From: JAFGXT01 sp963677165 | Lineage (GTDB): Bacteria > Verrucomicrobiota > Lentisphaeria > Victivallales > SZUA-371 | Direction of reading: 5' to 3' | DNA: 64,000 bases | Assembly (NCBI GenBank): GCA_963677165.2 | Contig: CAXXSX010000001.1 | Coordinates: forward strand, 372,001 to 436,000 | Part shown: positions 10,001 to 18,119 of the stretch, piece after piece | Numbering within the stretch: position 1 is the stretch's first letter | Layout of the letters: each line of letters opens with the position of its first letter | Position numbers and translations under genes: made by a program | Notes under the pieces: generated by a model | The model's input: only the letters and a program-made list of their open reading frames with translations | What the model was told of the DNA's origin: nothing | Databases searched by the model: none

Positions 10001-11372
10001 AGAAAAAGTTATCGCAGATGGTGGATGGTTTCGCTATGTTGATAATATCCCGGATGATGAAAAAATGGATTATTCTGCGACTGTGGTAGTGCCAGGAAAA
10101 TATTGTGGTCAGAAGGATACATATACCAAGAAGATGTATAGAATTTTTTGGGAAGATATAGATAATTTTGAAAAATATTTCTTTATTGATCGTGATCGGA
10201 TTGATGGAGAATGGTCTCCAGGTACTCCATGCCGAACCGGTACACTTGTGTTGAAGGTACCGGGAAAACTATTGTCAGATGGCGTTAAAAATTCTGTTGT
10301 GAGAAAGTATGGAGTATGGAAGGATTTATTCCTTCGCAGGGCGGACTTTGATATTGAGCGGAATGGAGCTTGTGATTGTACAAAGTTTCTGGGGAGAGTG
10401 AGTACATATCCCAAATATTCTTCACGAGCAACCAATAATAGTTATGTGTATGTTATAGAAGCCGCATGGCAATCCATTGATCCGTTTTCCAAAAAACTAA
10501 AAGGAGCCAGGGCTTACACCAGATTGGGGTACTTCTTTAAAATATTCGATGAACGGAAATCAAAACTTGAAAGGTTGTATCCGTATTCAAAGGTGAGATG
10601 TTTTTTTGAATTAAAAAAACGGCCTGGTATGTCTTTCCCAACATTTCAGTATGTCTCGAATGAGCTTTCCAGATATGATCGTGTCACAACTTTAATTGCT
10701 AATTCCACTGACATGATTCATTACTATTTTGCCGAGGCTGAATTTAAGTATCAGCGTCAGGTTAAACGAAAAGATTTTGAGCCTGATGAGTATCCTCTTT
10801 ATCAACTGCTGGCGATGGATTACATGGCCGATGCCGGGAATTCAAATGCGCGGATAATGCGGAATAAGATTTTGTCCATGAAATTGCCCTCTATAGATAA
10901 AAAGCCGCTCATGAGTGGTTTATCCGGCGATTTACTGGTGTATCTGGCATACAAGAAAAACAAACAGGCAGTAAAGATATTGTATAAAGCAATTGAAAAC
11001 CGTTATTTCCATGATGCGCGGGAAGTCGAGGATTTTCTGTATGTTCTCGCGATGAGGGGATATAAGCGTCTTACTGCGGAAATGGCCACTCGTGCCAGTT
11101 CTATTTCCGGTATGGGTGCCGGAGTTTTAAGATGGGCCCCAAAAAAGGTGCTTTCCGGAATACTGGAAAGATATGGCTGTAAACTGGAACAGAAAGATTT
11201 CTGTTTTCTGGTTTTTGGAACCCGTGATGATGATGCGGCCCGACAGCTCTTGCTGAAGGCTTCAGTGACTGTACTTCCCGAAATTAATCAGTATTTTGGT
11301 AAGCCGCCTGAAGAGGCTTACGATGAGTGGCACAGGCGGCATCTTGATAAAATTTCGTCTGGAAAAGAATAA
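7083..11372 (+). CDS. Giant membrane-anchored protein: zinc ribbon, TM helix, two CsgG/LpoB-like domains
   Basis: 1429 residues; no whole-length family recognised. Residues 6-23 form a zinc ribbon (CRFC, then CIHC ten residues later). Residues about 47-73 are one strongly hydrophobic helix, so the ribbon should be cytoplasmic and the rest exported. A fibronectin-III-like stretch lies near 400-485. Two regions, about 519-634 and 670-786, look like CsgG/TolB/LpoB-type domains (HPVRIELLKSF with YDRDSRDYIVDEKFF; VILQGRICRDGKNTKNYF with CDAFTGEVIA). Residues about 870-945 resemble tetratricopeptide repeats and the C-terminus is helical, HEAT-like. It opens an operon with a HEAT protein and a stand-alone CsgG-like protein, suggesting an envelope complex. 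The domain calls are pattern recognition, not searches. Confidence 0.75.
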   Translation: MAKVWCRFCRNRIDDSDKVCIHCGRDVKTGKKVTGSAEKTRTRKSGFLVKMLLNSLLVVVLGGAIVVGMYYILEWQKDRKDKAELREQQRRANLPPDNTVGTDEPTENIIPENQRAAEILPEIERVPDTDKYRIRRSVRTSRRRVNARNTATPEYRFSMEMTVNGIPPKGREEPLRLKIYQGDQPEGKYKLVYDRVAQIDTHTMSSRIPARMPSKFRPPQNSRASSEVDAAQFSFSVVNPTHEKGSDIYYRLILCREDGTPIKEDRVFLWDFSRYDRLDRRVVSGPSHSGGVGNISEMRFLINFKGDKAYPRFTSNGKYLEFKAGHKGAFRVTGIRINGITYSPYLIKTDGKSLVSRKGQREKAFVTQLSLNYPFGGKTEVAFHYTDMNGKDSKHIIEFALPPQAPVIKLTRDLERNGVKISWTGIGKEINKDDYVEVPELVLRRNNKEIARFKPGEQDHFVDGKVFYGEPVQYTMALVGGMCKAVLWSPEKGLVKFNARIESQTNPYQKSGASVVVTSADAKSHPVRIELLKSFICYENTGATACRLIEEVLNAAAQRPEMVFYDRDSRDYIVDEKFFAMSNSLKKQFLMREADYAVQLKDYSRQDGNGVEIWLFKKCIGGRYVRKSTKYWKIGEIPSVGKESLPVNAGELVSKLFDKIEKTVDFKTCADERQKNIVPKNIVCPSLRPLNEVCVIRNSDAISESLFLGMTEKNSEIKIMSQANWQEVFKERLTRFDEGHRVIDHMIREVILQGRICRDGKNTKNYFMRACDAFTGEVIACRTFTGKVRQVTEDMAEWIREFRLSDDVKADFEMSKYFSKATVVRLQKPWHPKENLLKNFGTYIRKPRKLRSYLKKTYKKASSKQAKSFMDIVKRQWKDGYRLKAVSMLEKKWKKEKKTTIGYLLSGYYYKLGNYSGTLAIYNTLLERDDCPEAIQEMYDTVQDKSEGGGNKDWRVKADNPVPKKKSVLGGKEEKVIADGGWFRYVDNIPDDEKMDYSATVVVPGKYCGQKDTYTKKMYRIFWEDIDNFEKYFFIDRDRIDGEWSPGTPCRTGTLVLKVPGKLLSDGVKNSVVRKYGVWKDLFLRRADFDIERNGACDCTKFLGRVSTYPKYSSRATNNSYVYVIEAAWQSIDPFSKKLKGARAYTRLGYFFKIFDERKSKLERLYPYSKVRCFFELKKRPGMSFPTFQYVSNELSRYDRVTTLIANSTDMIHYYFAEAEFKYQRQVKRKDFEPDEYPLYQLLAMDYMADAGNSNARIMRNKILSMKLPSIDKKPLMSGLSGDLLVYLAYKKNKQAVKILYKAIENRYFHDAREVEDFLYVLAMRGYKRLTAEMATRASSISGMGAGVLRWAPKKVLSGILERYGCKLEQKDFCFLVFGTRDDDAARQLLLKASVTVLPEINQYFGKPPEEAYDEWHRRHLDKISSGKE

Positions 11373-11384
11373 AGAGGGAGGATG

Positions 11385-13133
11385 ATGAAAAGTACGGTAT
11401 TAGCAATAATTACGACTTTATTTCTTCCCGTGATGTTATATGCGGGATTGTTTTCAAATGGACCAAACGTTGATTATAACGGAAAACCGGTTATAATTGG
11501 CGGTCAAAACCTATTTAAACGATTTGCGGAAGCATCGCCTTTCTATAATTTTGAGAAAGGAAAACCGAAAATAAAAAGTTGGAACTGGTTCTGCTTTGAG
11601 TTTAACAGCCGGGAGCTCATTGACTGGGAAATCGAAAAAGCACTCAAAATAAAATTATATAAGCTGAGTATTTTTTTTCGGGATGCTCCGAAGCTTAAAA
11701 CTGATGAGATAAATTTTCTTATGGCTCTGAATCCGAAACGTCCGGAAAATGTGTTGAATGTAGTTAGGCTCAGCGCTCAAAAGCCAGAAGATACGAAAAA
11801 ATTCAGTTCAGTGAGTTCTGGAGTTGATGCCTTGGCGCTTCGACAGGAGTTCTGTGATCTGCGTGTAAAGCATTTCAGGAAAACGAAAGGAAGGCTGGCG
11901 GATAACATTGAAGAATCCTGGCTGCCGTACTGGGATAGACTATATATTTTAAACAAGCTGCTTGATGAAAAAGCCGTAAATGATAAAAATCTTTCCACCT
12001 ATGGCATTATGGTTTTTGACAGTGGAATGATTCCTGATTGTCTGGCCCGGAAGATTATTGCTTATTTCAAACTGGATAGTACTTCAAGTGCACCGCTGAC
12101 ATATTCTGTTGGGTATTTTCTTGGAGCTAATCCGCTGTTGACAAAAGCGGTGATGACTGCATTTTCACGTATAAAACCAGTAAAACATAAAGACATTTAT
12201 TCCGGAATGGCGATGTACGTGAAAAATGATCCGAATTTAAGACGTGATATTCCCGCAAATTCCCTGCAAGTCAGGCCCTCTCTTAATCCGAAGCTGATTT
12301 ACAGTTATGCCAATGCTTGCGGTGATTACAATAAAGGTTGGAAATTTTATCTAGAAATTAAGCGACAGATGCTAACGTCATATGAGATTTCCCAAGAGTT
12401 TATTGCTGGGAAATGTGACGAAAATACTTTTTCGCTTCTTTGCGGTTACAGTAATCTTGATTTTAAGATTGCGTCCAGAATCCTGGATGTAAAGTTCAAA
12501 CCTTCGAAATATTGGAGAATCAAATTAAATCCAAAGTTTGCCAAGCTTGTTGATGGTCACAATAAAACATCTTTTTATGTTGCTCCGTTTTTTCCGTTTG
12601 AATCGTTGACGCCGCAAATGCAGAAAAAACTTTTTATCTACTATTTAAAAAAAGTAGAGGAAAAAGGACGAAAAAATTGTGAATACTTTGAGAACTTACT
12701 TCTGATCAAATCTCAAAAATATCGTGACAAGCTGGTTCGGCAGTTGTTGAAACAGCATGTTTACGGACATGTTAATAATACCCAATGCAGTTATGCTTTG
12801 CAAAGACTTGCTCCGTTCACTTTGCCGGAATTGGTGAAAATTGCCGGTGAAAAAGATTCCAGAATGGCGCGGAGAGCCTGTGAATTGATCGGAACCATGA
12901 GTCTATACGGAAAGCCGGCAGCAAAAGGGCTTGAGCAAGTCTTGCAGAATACTAAACGTTTTACGATCAAAATAGCGGTAATCCTTGCTCTTGCCAGAAT
13001 TGGTTCTCGTGAGAGTATCCCGGTTATTGAAACTTATATCGGAGCGAAGAATAAACTGCTTGACCGTGCCGCCAGACAGGCTGTCAGGCTGCTTAAGCCG
13101 GTTACTGCTGAAGAGTCGGCAGCAAAGGAGTGA
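11385..13133 (+). CDS. Secreted HEAT-repeat protein of unknown function
   Basis: About 582 residues from the second of two adjacent ATGs; GGGAGG (11376-11381) abuts the first, so the second is better spaced. Residues 1-20 form a signal peptide ending in YAG. The body is not recognised and is rich in Lys, Phe and Asn. The last 100 residues hold HEAT-like helical repeats (SRMARRACELIGTMSLYG, KIAVILALARIGSRESIPVI, DRAARQAVRLL). It starts 12 nt after the giant zinc-ribbon gene and ends four nt before the CsgG-like gene, so all three are almost certainly co-transcribed. Likely periplasmic scaffold or partner; inference only. Confidence 0.78.
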   Translation: MKSTVLAIITTLFLPVMLYAGLFSNGPNVDYNGKPVIIGGQNLFKRFAEASPFYNFEKGKPKIKSWNWFCFEFNSRELIDWEIEKALKIKLYKLSIFFRDAPKLKTDEINFLMALNPKRPENVLNVVRLSAQKPEDTKKFSSVSSGVDALALRQEFCDLRVKHFRKTKGRLADNIEESWLPYWDRLYILNKLLDEKAVNDKNLSTYGIMVFDSGMIPDCLARKIIAYFKLDSTSSAPLTYSVGYFLGANPLLTKAVMTAFSRIKPVKHKDIYSGMAMYVKNDPNLRRDIPANSLQVRPSLNPKLIYSYANACGDYNKGWKFYLEIKRQMLTSYEISQEFIAGKCDENTFSLLCGYSNLDFKIASRILDVKFKPSKYWRIKLNPKFAKLVDGHNKTSFYVAPFFPFESLTPQMQKKLFIYYLKKVEEKGRKNCEYFENLLLIKSQKYRDKLVRQLLKQHVYGHVNNTQCSYALQRLAPFTLPELVKIAGEKDSRMARRACELIGTMSLYGKPAAKGLEQVLQNTKRFTIKIAVILALARIGSRESIPVIETYIGAKNKLLDRAARQAVRLLKPVTAEESAAKE

Positions 13134-13137
13134 GGCG

Positions 13138-13629
13138 ATGAAAAAATTATTTCTCATTATATGTCTGATTACGGCTTGGAGCAGTATGCTCTTTTCCGCT
13201 GAGAAGATACCGACTATCGCAATTTTTGACTTTTCCGATGTGAAAGGAAAAGTGTCTGAACAGGGAAAACTTTTCAGTATGATTTTATTCGGAGCCGTGA
13301 GCCGGTATGACCAAATAAAAATGGTTGAACGTAAAGAGCTGAAAAAAATAATCAAGGAACGAAATTTACAGCTTTCCGGATTTGCCGGTAAGATTCCGCA
13401 ACGTATAATCGGGCAGATCAATGCCGATTATATTGTGTCTGGACGGATCTATGAAGCTGAAGGAGATAAAATTGTTAATCTCAGGCTTATTCGCTGTTCG
13501 GACGGCAGGATTTTCGGCAAGAGTTTCTTTGCCGAACTTGAGTCGTCGGGATACTCGGAGAAGATTGCTGGAGAAGCCGCCAAATACATTTACTCTGTTA
13601 TGGTAAAAAAAGCGGCGGCTTCGAAATAG
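13138..13629 (+). CDS. CsgG/LpoB-like secreted protein
   Basis: 163 residues beginning at the ATG at 13138, preceded by AAGGAG; the longer open frame upstream overlaps the previous gene and is ignored. Residues 1-20 form a signal peptide without a lipobox Cys. The mature part TIAIFDFSDVKG, then VERKELKKIIKERNLQLSGFAG, then IGQINADYIVSGRIYEAEG and LRLIRCSDGRIFG follows the CsgG/TolB-N/LpoB pattern in order. Family members form curli secretion pores or activate penicillin-binding proteins; at this length it lacks the extra beta-hairpins of a CsgG channel, so an LpoB/FlgT-like regulatory or structural role is more plausible. Last gene of a three-gene operon, seven nt from a convergent esterase. 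Confidence 0.82.
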   Translation: MKKLFLIICLITAWSSMLFSAEKIPTIAIFDFSDVKGKVSEQGKLFSMILFGAVSRYDQIKMVERKELKKIIKERNLQLSGFAGKIPQRIIGQINADYIVSGRIYEAEGDKIVNLRLIRCSDGRIFGKSFFAELESSGYSEKIAGEAAKYIYSVMVKKAAASK

Positions 13630-13636
13630 CGATTGA

Positions 13637-14707
13637 TTAAGACGATTTTTTCCCTTTGCGAATATGCTGATCAAAGAAGTCGGAAATTTTTTGGGTTATA
13701 TCGTTAGTAATGAATTCTTCTCCGCCGTGCTGTGCTCCCTTGATTAAAGTGAGGTGAGATTCAACTCCTTTTTCTTTGCAGACTTTATTCAGGAATATAC
13801 TTTGGTCACAGGGGACTACATGGTCTTTATCCCCTTGAAAGATTAGTACTGGCGGATCTTTGGGGTCGAGATAGGTTATGGGAGATGCGGTTATTACCAA
13901 CGGTGAATTCACTTTTGCTCCGTATCTGGGCGCGCGTTCCTTTATGCGTCTGAAATCGAAAGGACCATAAAAATCAACGATGGCATCAACTTTTGAAGAT
14001 ACTTCCAGATTGCCGCCAACTGTACCTTCCAGTGCGGGAACTCCATTACTGAATCCCAGCAGCAGAACCAGATGTCCGCCGGCTGATGACCCGCCTATTC
14101 CTATTTTGTCGGCACTGTAGCCGAATTTTTTTGCGTTGGCGCGTAAGAAACGGATCGCGCCTTTGCAGTCATGGATCAGTTTGGGATGCGAGGATATTCC
14201 CCCAAGCCGGTAGTCGATGCTGGCTACCGCATATCCTTTATACAGCATTTGTTTAAAAGCTCCATTAATGTTTTTTCTGCTGCCTTTTCGCCATCCGCCA
14301 CCGTGAATCCATACGAGAAGGGGAGGGGCCGGACTGCCTGCGGGTACCGGAGGTACGTATATATCGGTTTTGAGGGATTTTCCATCTATTTTGGCATATT
14401 GAATTCCTTTATAAGATTTTGTGCCCTGTGGAACCACAGAACGTTCCCGATTCAACTTTTGAGTTTCTCGGAAGCTGATGAATTCTTCTCTGGTTATCTT
14501 GCCGTCACGATTCCTGTCGATCCATTTGAACAAAGTGTTTCTACTTTTCATCTCATCTTTGGTGACAACGCCGTCTTGATTGACGTCGTTCTTTGCCGCA
14601 AATCTTTCGAACGTGATAATCGGGCGTTGAGTGGTTTGGGGCGTGATCGTAGAGGTTTGTATCGTGGCTGTCGCAGCTAATGCAAGTAAAAATGTGAAAT
14701 TCAACAT
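13637..14707 (-). CDS. Secreted alpha/beta-hydrolase (esterase/lipase) with EF-hand pair
   Basis: 356 residues. A signal-peptide-like N-terminus is followed by two EF-hand calcium loops, DVNQDGVVTKDE (about 41-52) and DRNRDGKITREE (about 64-75). The catalytic part is a BD-FAE/HSL-type esterase: HGGGW oxyanion motif near 134, nucleophile Ser in GGSSAGG near 207, Asp in GDKDHVV near 294 and His in GAQHGGE near 326. Such enzymes often remove acetyl or feruloyl groups from polysaccharides, which would fit this glycan-oriented genome. It is divergent from a sodium:solute symporter, with 173 bp between. Confidence 0.9.
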   Translation of the reverse strand: MLNFTFLLALAATATIQTSTITPQTTQRPIITFERFAAKNDVNQDGVVTKDEMKSRNTLFKWIDRNRDGKITREEFISFRETQKLNRERSVVPQGTKSYKGIQYAKIDGKSLKTDIYVPPVPAGSPAPPLLVWIHGGGWRKGSRKNINGAFKQMLYKGYAVASIDYRLGGISSHPKLIHDCKGAIRFLRANAKKFGYSADKIGIGGSSAGGHLVLLLGFSNGVPALEGTVGGNLEVSSKVDAIVDFYGPFDFRRIKERAPRYGAKVNSPLVITASPITYLDPKDPPVLIFQGDKDHVVPCDQSIFLNKVCKEKGVESHLTLIKGAQHGGEEFITNDITQKISDFFDQHIRKGKKSS

Positions 14708-14880
14708 AATGCTTCTCCAAGTTTTATCAATAATATATCATGTTTTTAGTGAAAATCTTACAGCAGTAGAAGTTTTTTTAAGAACTGTTGAACGCGTCCT
14801 TTTTCGTATATGCTTGAATTTATAGAAAACGGCAGTATTTTTTTGTGCATGGATAAAACTGTTATAAGGTCAAATTTATA

Positions 14881-16389
14881 TTGAAATCGATAGACTATTT
14901 CATATTTTTCTTTTACATAATTGTTATTACTGGAATTGGACTGGTCGTATCGCGTCGTTCAAAATCGGAAAAAGAATTCTTTTTGGCCGGGCGATCGCTT
15001 GGGTGGTTTCCGATTGGTCTTTCTGTGATGGTAACGGTGTTCAGTGCCATCAATTATACCGCGCTTCCGGTTGAGGTTTTCACCAATGGACTTTATATGA
15101 CGGTATGCCTGCCGGTATTTCTACTCATAACATTGCCGGTGGTTTATATCTTTATTCCATATTTTTATAAAATGAATACAGCCAGTGCTTATGAGTTTCT
15201 GGAGAGGCGTTTTAATGTTAAAGTGAGAGCTTTGACCAGTGGCCTTTTTATTTTCTGGCGAATCATTTGGATGGCTATCGCGCTTTATGCTTCAAGTAAA
15301 ATTCTGGCTCTTCTTACCGGTATTCCGCTGCCTTTACTGATTTTTGCAACTGGTGTTGCTGTTGGCATTTATACTGTTGTGGGCGGTGTCCGAGCTGTGA
15401 TATGGACCGATGTGGCGCAGTTTTTTGTGATGTTCGGCAGTATTGCCGCTGGTTTGTTCCTGGCAGTAAACCTGGAGGTGAATGGGGTGTCCGGCGTAGT
15501 TCACGATGCGATCTGCTGTGGAAGGTTGAAACCATATCTGCCGTATGATGCCAGGGTGTTTTCTTTTGATCCTACCATAAGGACGACATTTTGGAGTGGG
15601 ATTATTGGGACGATGGCGGCATTTATTACCCGCTACGGAGCGGATCAGGTAACGATCCAGCGCTATATGTCCGCAAATTCGGTGAAAACGGCGCAAAAAG
15701 CTTTTCTCTGGAATATTTTCAGTGCATTGATTTGTTTAATTTTGCTGGTGATGTTTGGTATTACTATTTTTTCATTTGCCCAGGATACCGGAATTTTGAA
15801 GCAGCATCTTACTCCAATGCAGTATATGGCGGTGATGATAAATCATTTTCCTTCGGGCGGGACCGGGCTTCTGGCTGCCGGGTTGCTGGCGGCCACTATG
15901 TCTAGCCTGGACTCCGGAATTAATGCTTGTTCCGCTGCCTGGGTGAAAGACTTCAGGGATCGGTTTTTCAGTAACCATAGTGATGGATTTAAAACGGTGA
16001 TGTCATCAATATGTATAAGTGTTATTGTCATTGCTGTTACATTTTTCTTTATCCCGCTCCTTAATCAGCGGCATACTATTTTTGTAATGATCAATCGTAT
16101 CATTCACGGTCTCGGCAGTCCGATTGCGGTAGTGATCCTGCTGGCGATGTTCAGTAAAAAAGTAACTGCCAATGGCGTGTTTTGGGGGGGGCTTGCCGGA
16201 ACCATCTGGAGCTTACTGGTGTGTTTCTTTATTGATAATCTGGCGATTCACTATTATGCTGTGGTTAATATGCTGGCGACATTCATCGCTTGCTGGGGAT
16301 TCAGTTTCTGGTTTCGTCACAACTGTAACGAACGGCCGACAGCGGAGCAGCTTGCGCACTGCTGGACACCAGGAAAAAACTCCGATTGA
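14881..16389 (+). CDS. Sodium:solute symporter (SSS family)
   Basis: 502 residues from a TTG start; the frame has no ATG before conserved sequence. About 13 hydrophobic segments span the protein. The start IDYFIFFFYIIVITGIGL, the EFFLAGRSLGWFPIGLSVM segment after helix 1, and RYGADQVTIQRYMSA are characteristic of SSS transporters such as those for sugars, sialic acid and myo-inositol. It imports a small solute with Na+; substrate unknown. It is divergent from the esterase, so the pair could process and import an ester-linked sugar. An 8-Gly-codon-type run of eight G occurs at 16184-16191 without breaking the frame. Confidence 0.92.
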   Translation: MKSIDYFIFFFYIIVITGIGLVVSRRSKSEKEFFLAGRSLGWFPIGLSVMVTVFSAINYTALPVEVFTNGLYMTVCLPVFLLITLPVVYIFIPYFYKMNTASAYEFLERRFNVKVRALTSGLFIFWRIIWMAIALYASSKILALLTGIPLPLLIFATGVAVGIYTVVGGVRAVIWTDVAQFFVMFGSIAAGLFLAVNLEVNGVSGVVHDAICCGRLKPYLPYDARVFSFDPTIRTTFWSGIIGTMAAFITRYGADQVTIQRYMSANSVKTAQKAFLWNIFSALICLILLVMFGITIFSFAQDTGILKQHLTPMQYMAVMINHFPSGGTGLLAAGLLAATMSSLDSGINACSAAWVKDFRDRFFSNHSDGFKTVMSSICISVIVIAVTFFFIPLLNQRHTIFVMINRIIHGLGSPIAVVILLAMFSKKVTANGVFWGGLAGTIWSLLVCFFIDNLAIHYYAVVNMLATFIACWGFSFWFRHNCNERPTAEQLAHCWTPGKNSD

Positions 16390-16418
16390 GCATATAAGTG
16401 CTTAAAATGCTCAATTTT
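16385..16418 (+). terminator. Probable terminator of symporter gene
   Basis: A perfect 9-bp stem ATTGAGCAT / ATGCTCAAT (16385-16393 with 16407-16415) incorporates the stop codon and runs into a short TTTT. The U-tract is short, so efficiency is uncertain. Confidence 0.55.
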
Positions 16419-16432
16419 CAATGCTGTGTGCT

Positions 16433-16462
16433 TTGACTTTTTCCATATCTGCTGTTTAATAT
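16433..16462 (+). promoter_or_regulatory. Promoter of mla-like operon
   Basis: TTGACT (16433-16438) is followed after 17-18 bp by TTAATA/TAATAT (16456-16462), 34 bp before the permease start. Confidence 0.55.
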
Positions 16463-16495
16463 GTAGTGAATTTCTTCGGATAATGGGGATATATT

Positions 16496-17305
16496 ATGGA
16501 TGAAAAAATTGAGCAGGGAATAGAAGAGGTTGGAGATTACGCCCAGGGCGTACTCGACGATCTGGCTGATTCCGTCTCTTTCACAGGAGAGGTTACTTCG
16601 ATTATCTGGGAGGGAATCCGCAAACCGTTCAAGATACGCTGGCGTGAAACGCTTTATTACATGGACATGTGTGGGACCGATGCTGTTCCTATTGTCTTAC
16701 TTATCTGCCTGCTGATGGGAATTATCCTTGGTTTTCAGGGGGCGATTCAGTTACAGAAATATGGCGGAGATATTTTTATTGCCGACTTTGTCGCACTGGT
16801 TATTATCAAAGAGCTGGGGCCGTTAATGGTGGCGATGATCTGTACCGGACGTGCCGGTTCGGCGTTTGCCGCTGAAATTGGAACGATGAAAGTCGGCGAG
16901 GAAATAGATGCTTTGCGTACGATGGGACTCAACCCCGGCAGGTTTTTGATTCTTCCGAAATTTATTGCCATGGTTGTTGCAATGCCGTTGCTGACTGTAT
17001 TTGGTGATATTATCGGTATTGTCGGAGGAATGCTGATTGCTGTGACAAAGATGAACTTGCCGATTGTAATCTACTATGACCGTGCTACCGCTATTTTAAC
17101 TCCTTTGAGTTTTTCGCTTGGTTTGTTTAAAAGTTTTATTTTTGCGCTGATTATTACCGGTGTGGGATGTCGCCGTGGTTTTAATGCCAGAAACGATGCC
17201 CAGGGGGTCGGCTGTGCCGCCACTTCCGCGGTGGTAAGCGCTATTTTCTGGATTGTTATTGCCGACTTTGTTTTGACTTTCATTTACAGTTTTATCGGGG
17301 AGTAG
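16496..17305 (+). CDS. mlaE: MlaE-type ABC lipid-transport permease
   Basis: 269 residues with GGGGA ahead of ATG. After a charged N-terminus there are five or six membrane segments and the MlaE/YrbE hallmark AEIGTMKVGEEIDALRTMG around residues 122-140. In Gram-negative bacteria MlaE is the inner-membrane permease of the phospholipid transport system that keeps outer-membrane lipid asymmetry. The next gene (3-nt gap) is the ATPase and the third the MCE-domain substrate protein. No MlaB or MlaC homologue is present here. Identification by motif and gene order is solid; direction of transport is not determinable. Confidence 0.93.
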   Translation: MDEKIEQGIEEVGDYAQGVLDDLADSVSFTGEVTSIIWEGIRKPFKIRWRETLYYMDMCGTDAVPIVLLICLLMGIILGFQGAIQLQKYGGDIFIADFVALVIIKELGPLMVAMICTGRAGSAFAAEIGTMKVGEEIDALRTMGLNPGRFLILPKFIAMVVAMPLLTVFGDIIGIVGGMLIAVTKMNLPIVIYYDRATAILTPLSFSLGLFKSFIFALIITGVGCRRGFNARNDAQGVGCAATSAVVSAIFWIVIADFVLTFIYSFIGE

Positions 17306-17308
17306 TGC

Positions 17309-18070
17309 ATGGCGGAAAACAATGACATTATAAAAGTTGAGGATCTTACGATTGGTTATGGTACAACCATCGTCTTGAAAGATTTGAATTTTTTCGTCAA
17401 TAAGAGCGAAATATTTGTGATTCTCGGTGGTTCGGGTTGTGGCAAATCAACCTTGCTGAAACATTTGATCGGATTGTATCCCCCGATGAAGGGAAACATA
17501 ATGATTAAAGGGCATAGTATGATTGAAGCTTCCTACGAAGAAAAACAACAGTTGATGTGCGGGTTTGGCGTGACTTACCAGGGGGGGGCATTATTTGGAT
17601 CGCGTACTTTGCTGGAAAATGTAATGCTTCCGCTTGAAGAGTTTTCCGATTTACCCCGAAAAGAGCGGGAGGATGTAGCCAGGGAAAAACTTCGTATGGT
17701 CGATCTCAATGGCTTTGAAGATTATTATCCGGCGGCGATAAGCGGCGGAATGAAGAAGCGCGCCGGACTGGCGAGAGCAATGGCGCTGGATCCTGATTTA
17801 CTGTTTTTCGATGAGCCTTCTGCTGGGCTCGATCCGATTTCATCGGCTGAACTTGACAAATTGATCCTCCGGCTTCGTAAAGAGATCGGGGCTACCGTCG
17901 TAATCGTGACACATGAACTCGACAGTATTTTTTCAGTTGCGGACCGGTGTATTATGCTTGATAAAAAAGTAAAAGGAATGGTGGCAGCAGGAAATCCGCA
18001 TGAGTTGCGTAAAAATTCAGATAATCAGTGGGTGACAGATTTTCTTAACCGTGAAAATATGCGTAACTGA
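17309..18070 (+). CDS. mlaF: MlaF-type ABC transporter ATPase
   Basis: 253 residues. Walker A GGSGCGKST lies at about 41-49, the ABC signature SGGMKKRAGLARA at about 145-157, Walker B LLFFDEPSAGLDP just after, and the switch His in VTHELD near 200. The MKKRAGLARA form of the signature is typical of MlaF/Mkl ATPases. It energises the MlaE-MlaD complex at the inner membrane. Co-transcribed with mlaE (3-nt gap) and mlaD. A run of eight G at 17581-17588 encodes Gly-Gly in frame. Confidence 0.95.
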   Translation: MAENNDIIKVEDLTIGYGTTIVLKDLNFFVNKSEIFVILGGSGCGKSTLLKHLIGLYPPMKGNIMIKGHSMIEASYEEKQQLMCGFGVTYQGGALFGSRTLLENVMLPLEEFSDLPRKEREDVAREKLRMVDLNGFEDYYPAAISGGMKKRAGLARAMALDPDLLFFDEPSAGLDPISSAELDKLILRLRKEIGATVVIVTHELDSIFSVADRCIMLDKKVKGMVAAGNPHELRKNSDNQWVTDFLNRENMRN

Positions 18071-18119
18071 ATAATATAAATGAAACTTTACTTGATCGAG
18101 AGAAGAGGAATAAATAATT

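Noticed and set aside
12985..13137. Longer N-terminus of the CsgG-like protein
   Set aside because: Overlaps the HEAT gene in another frame; ATG 13138 has AAGGAG and begins a signal peptide.
14171..14680. 169-codon open frame opposite the esterase
   Set aside because: Antisense shadow of the EF-hand esterase, no start signals.
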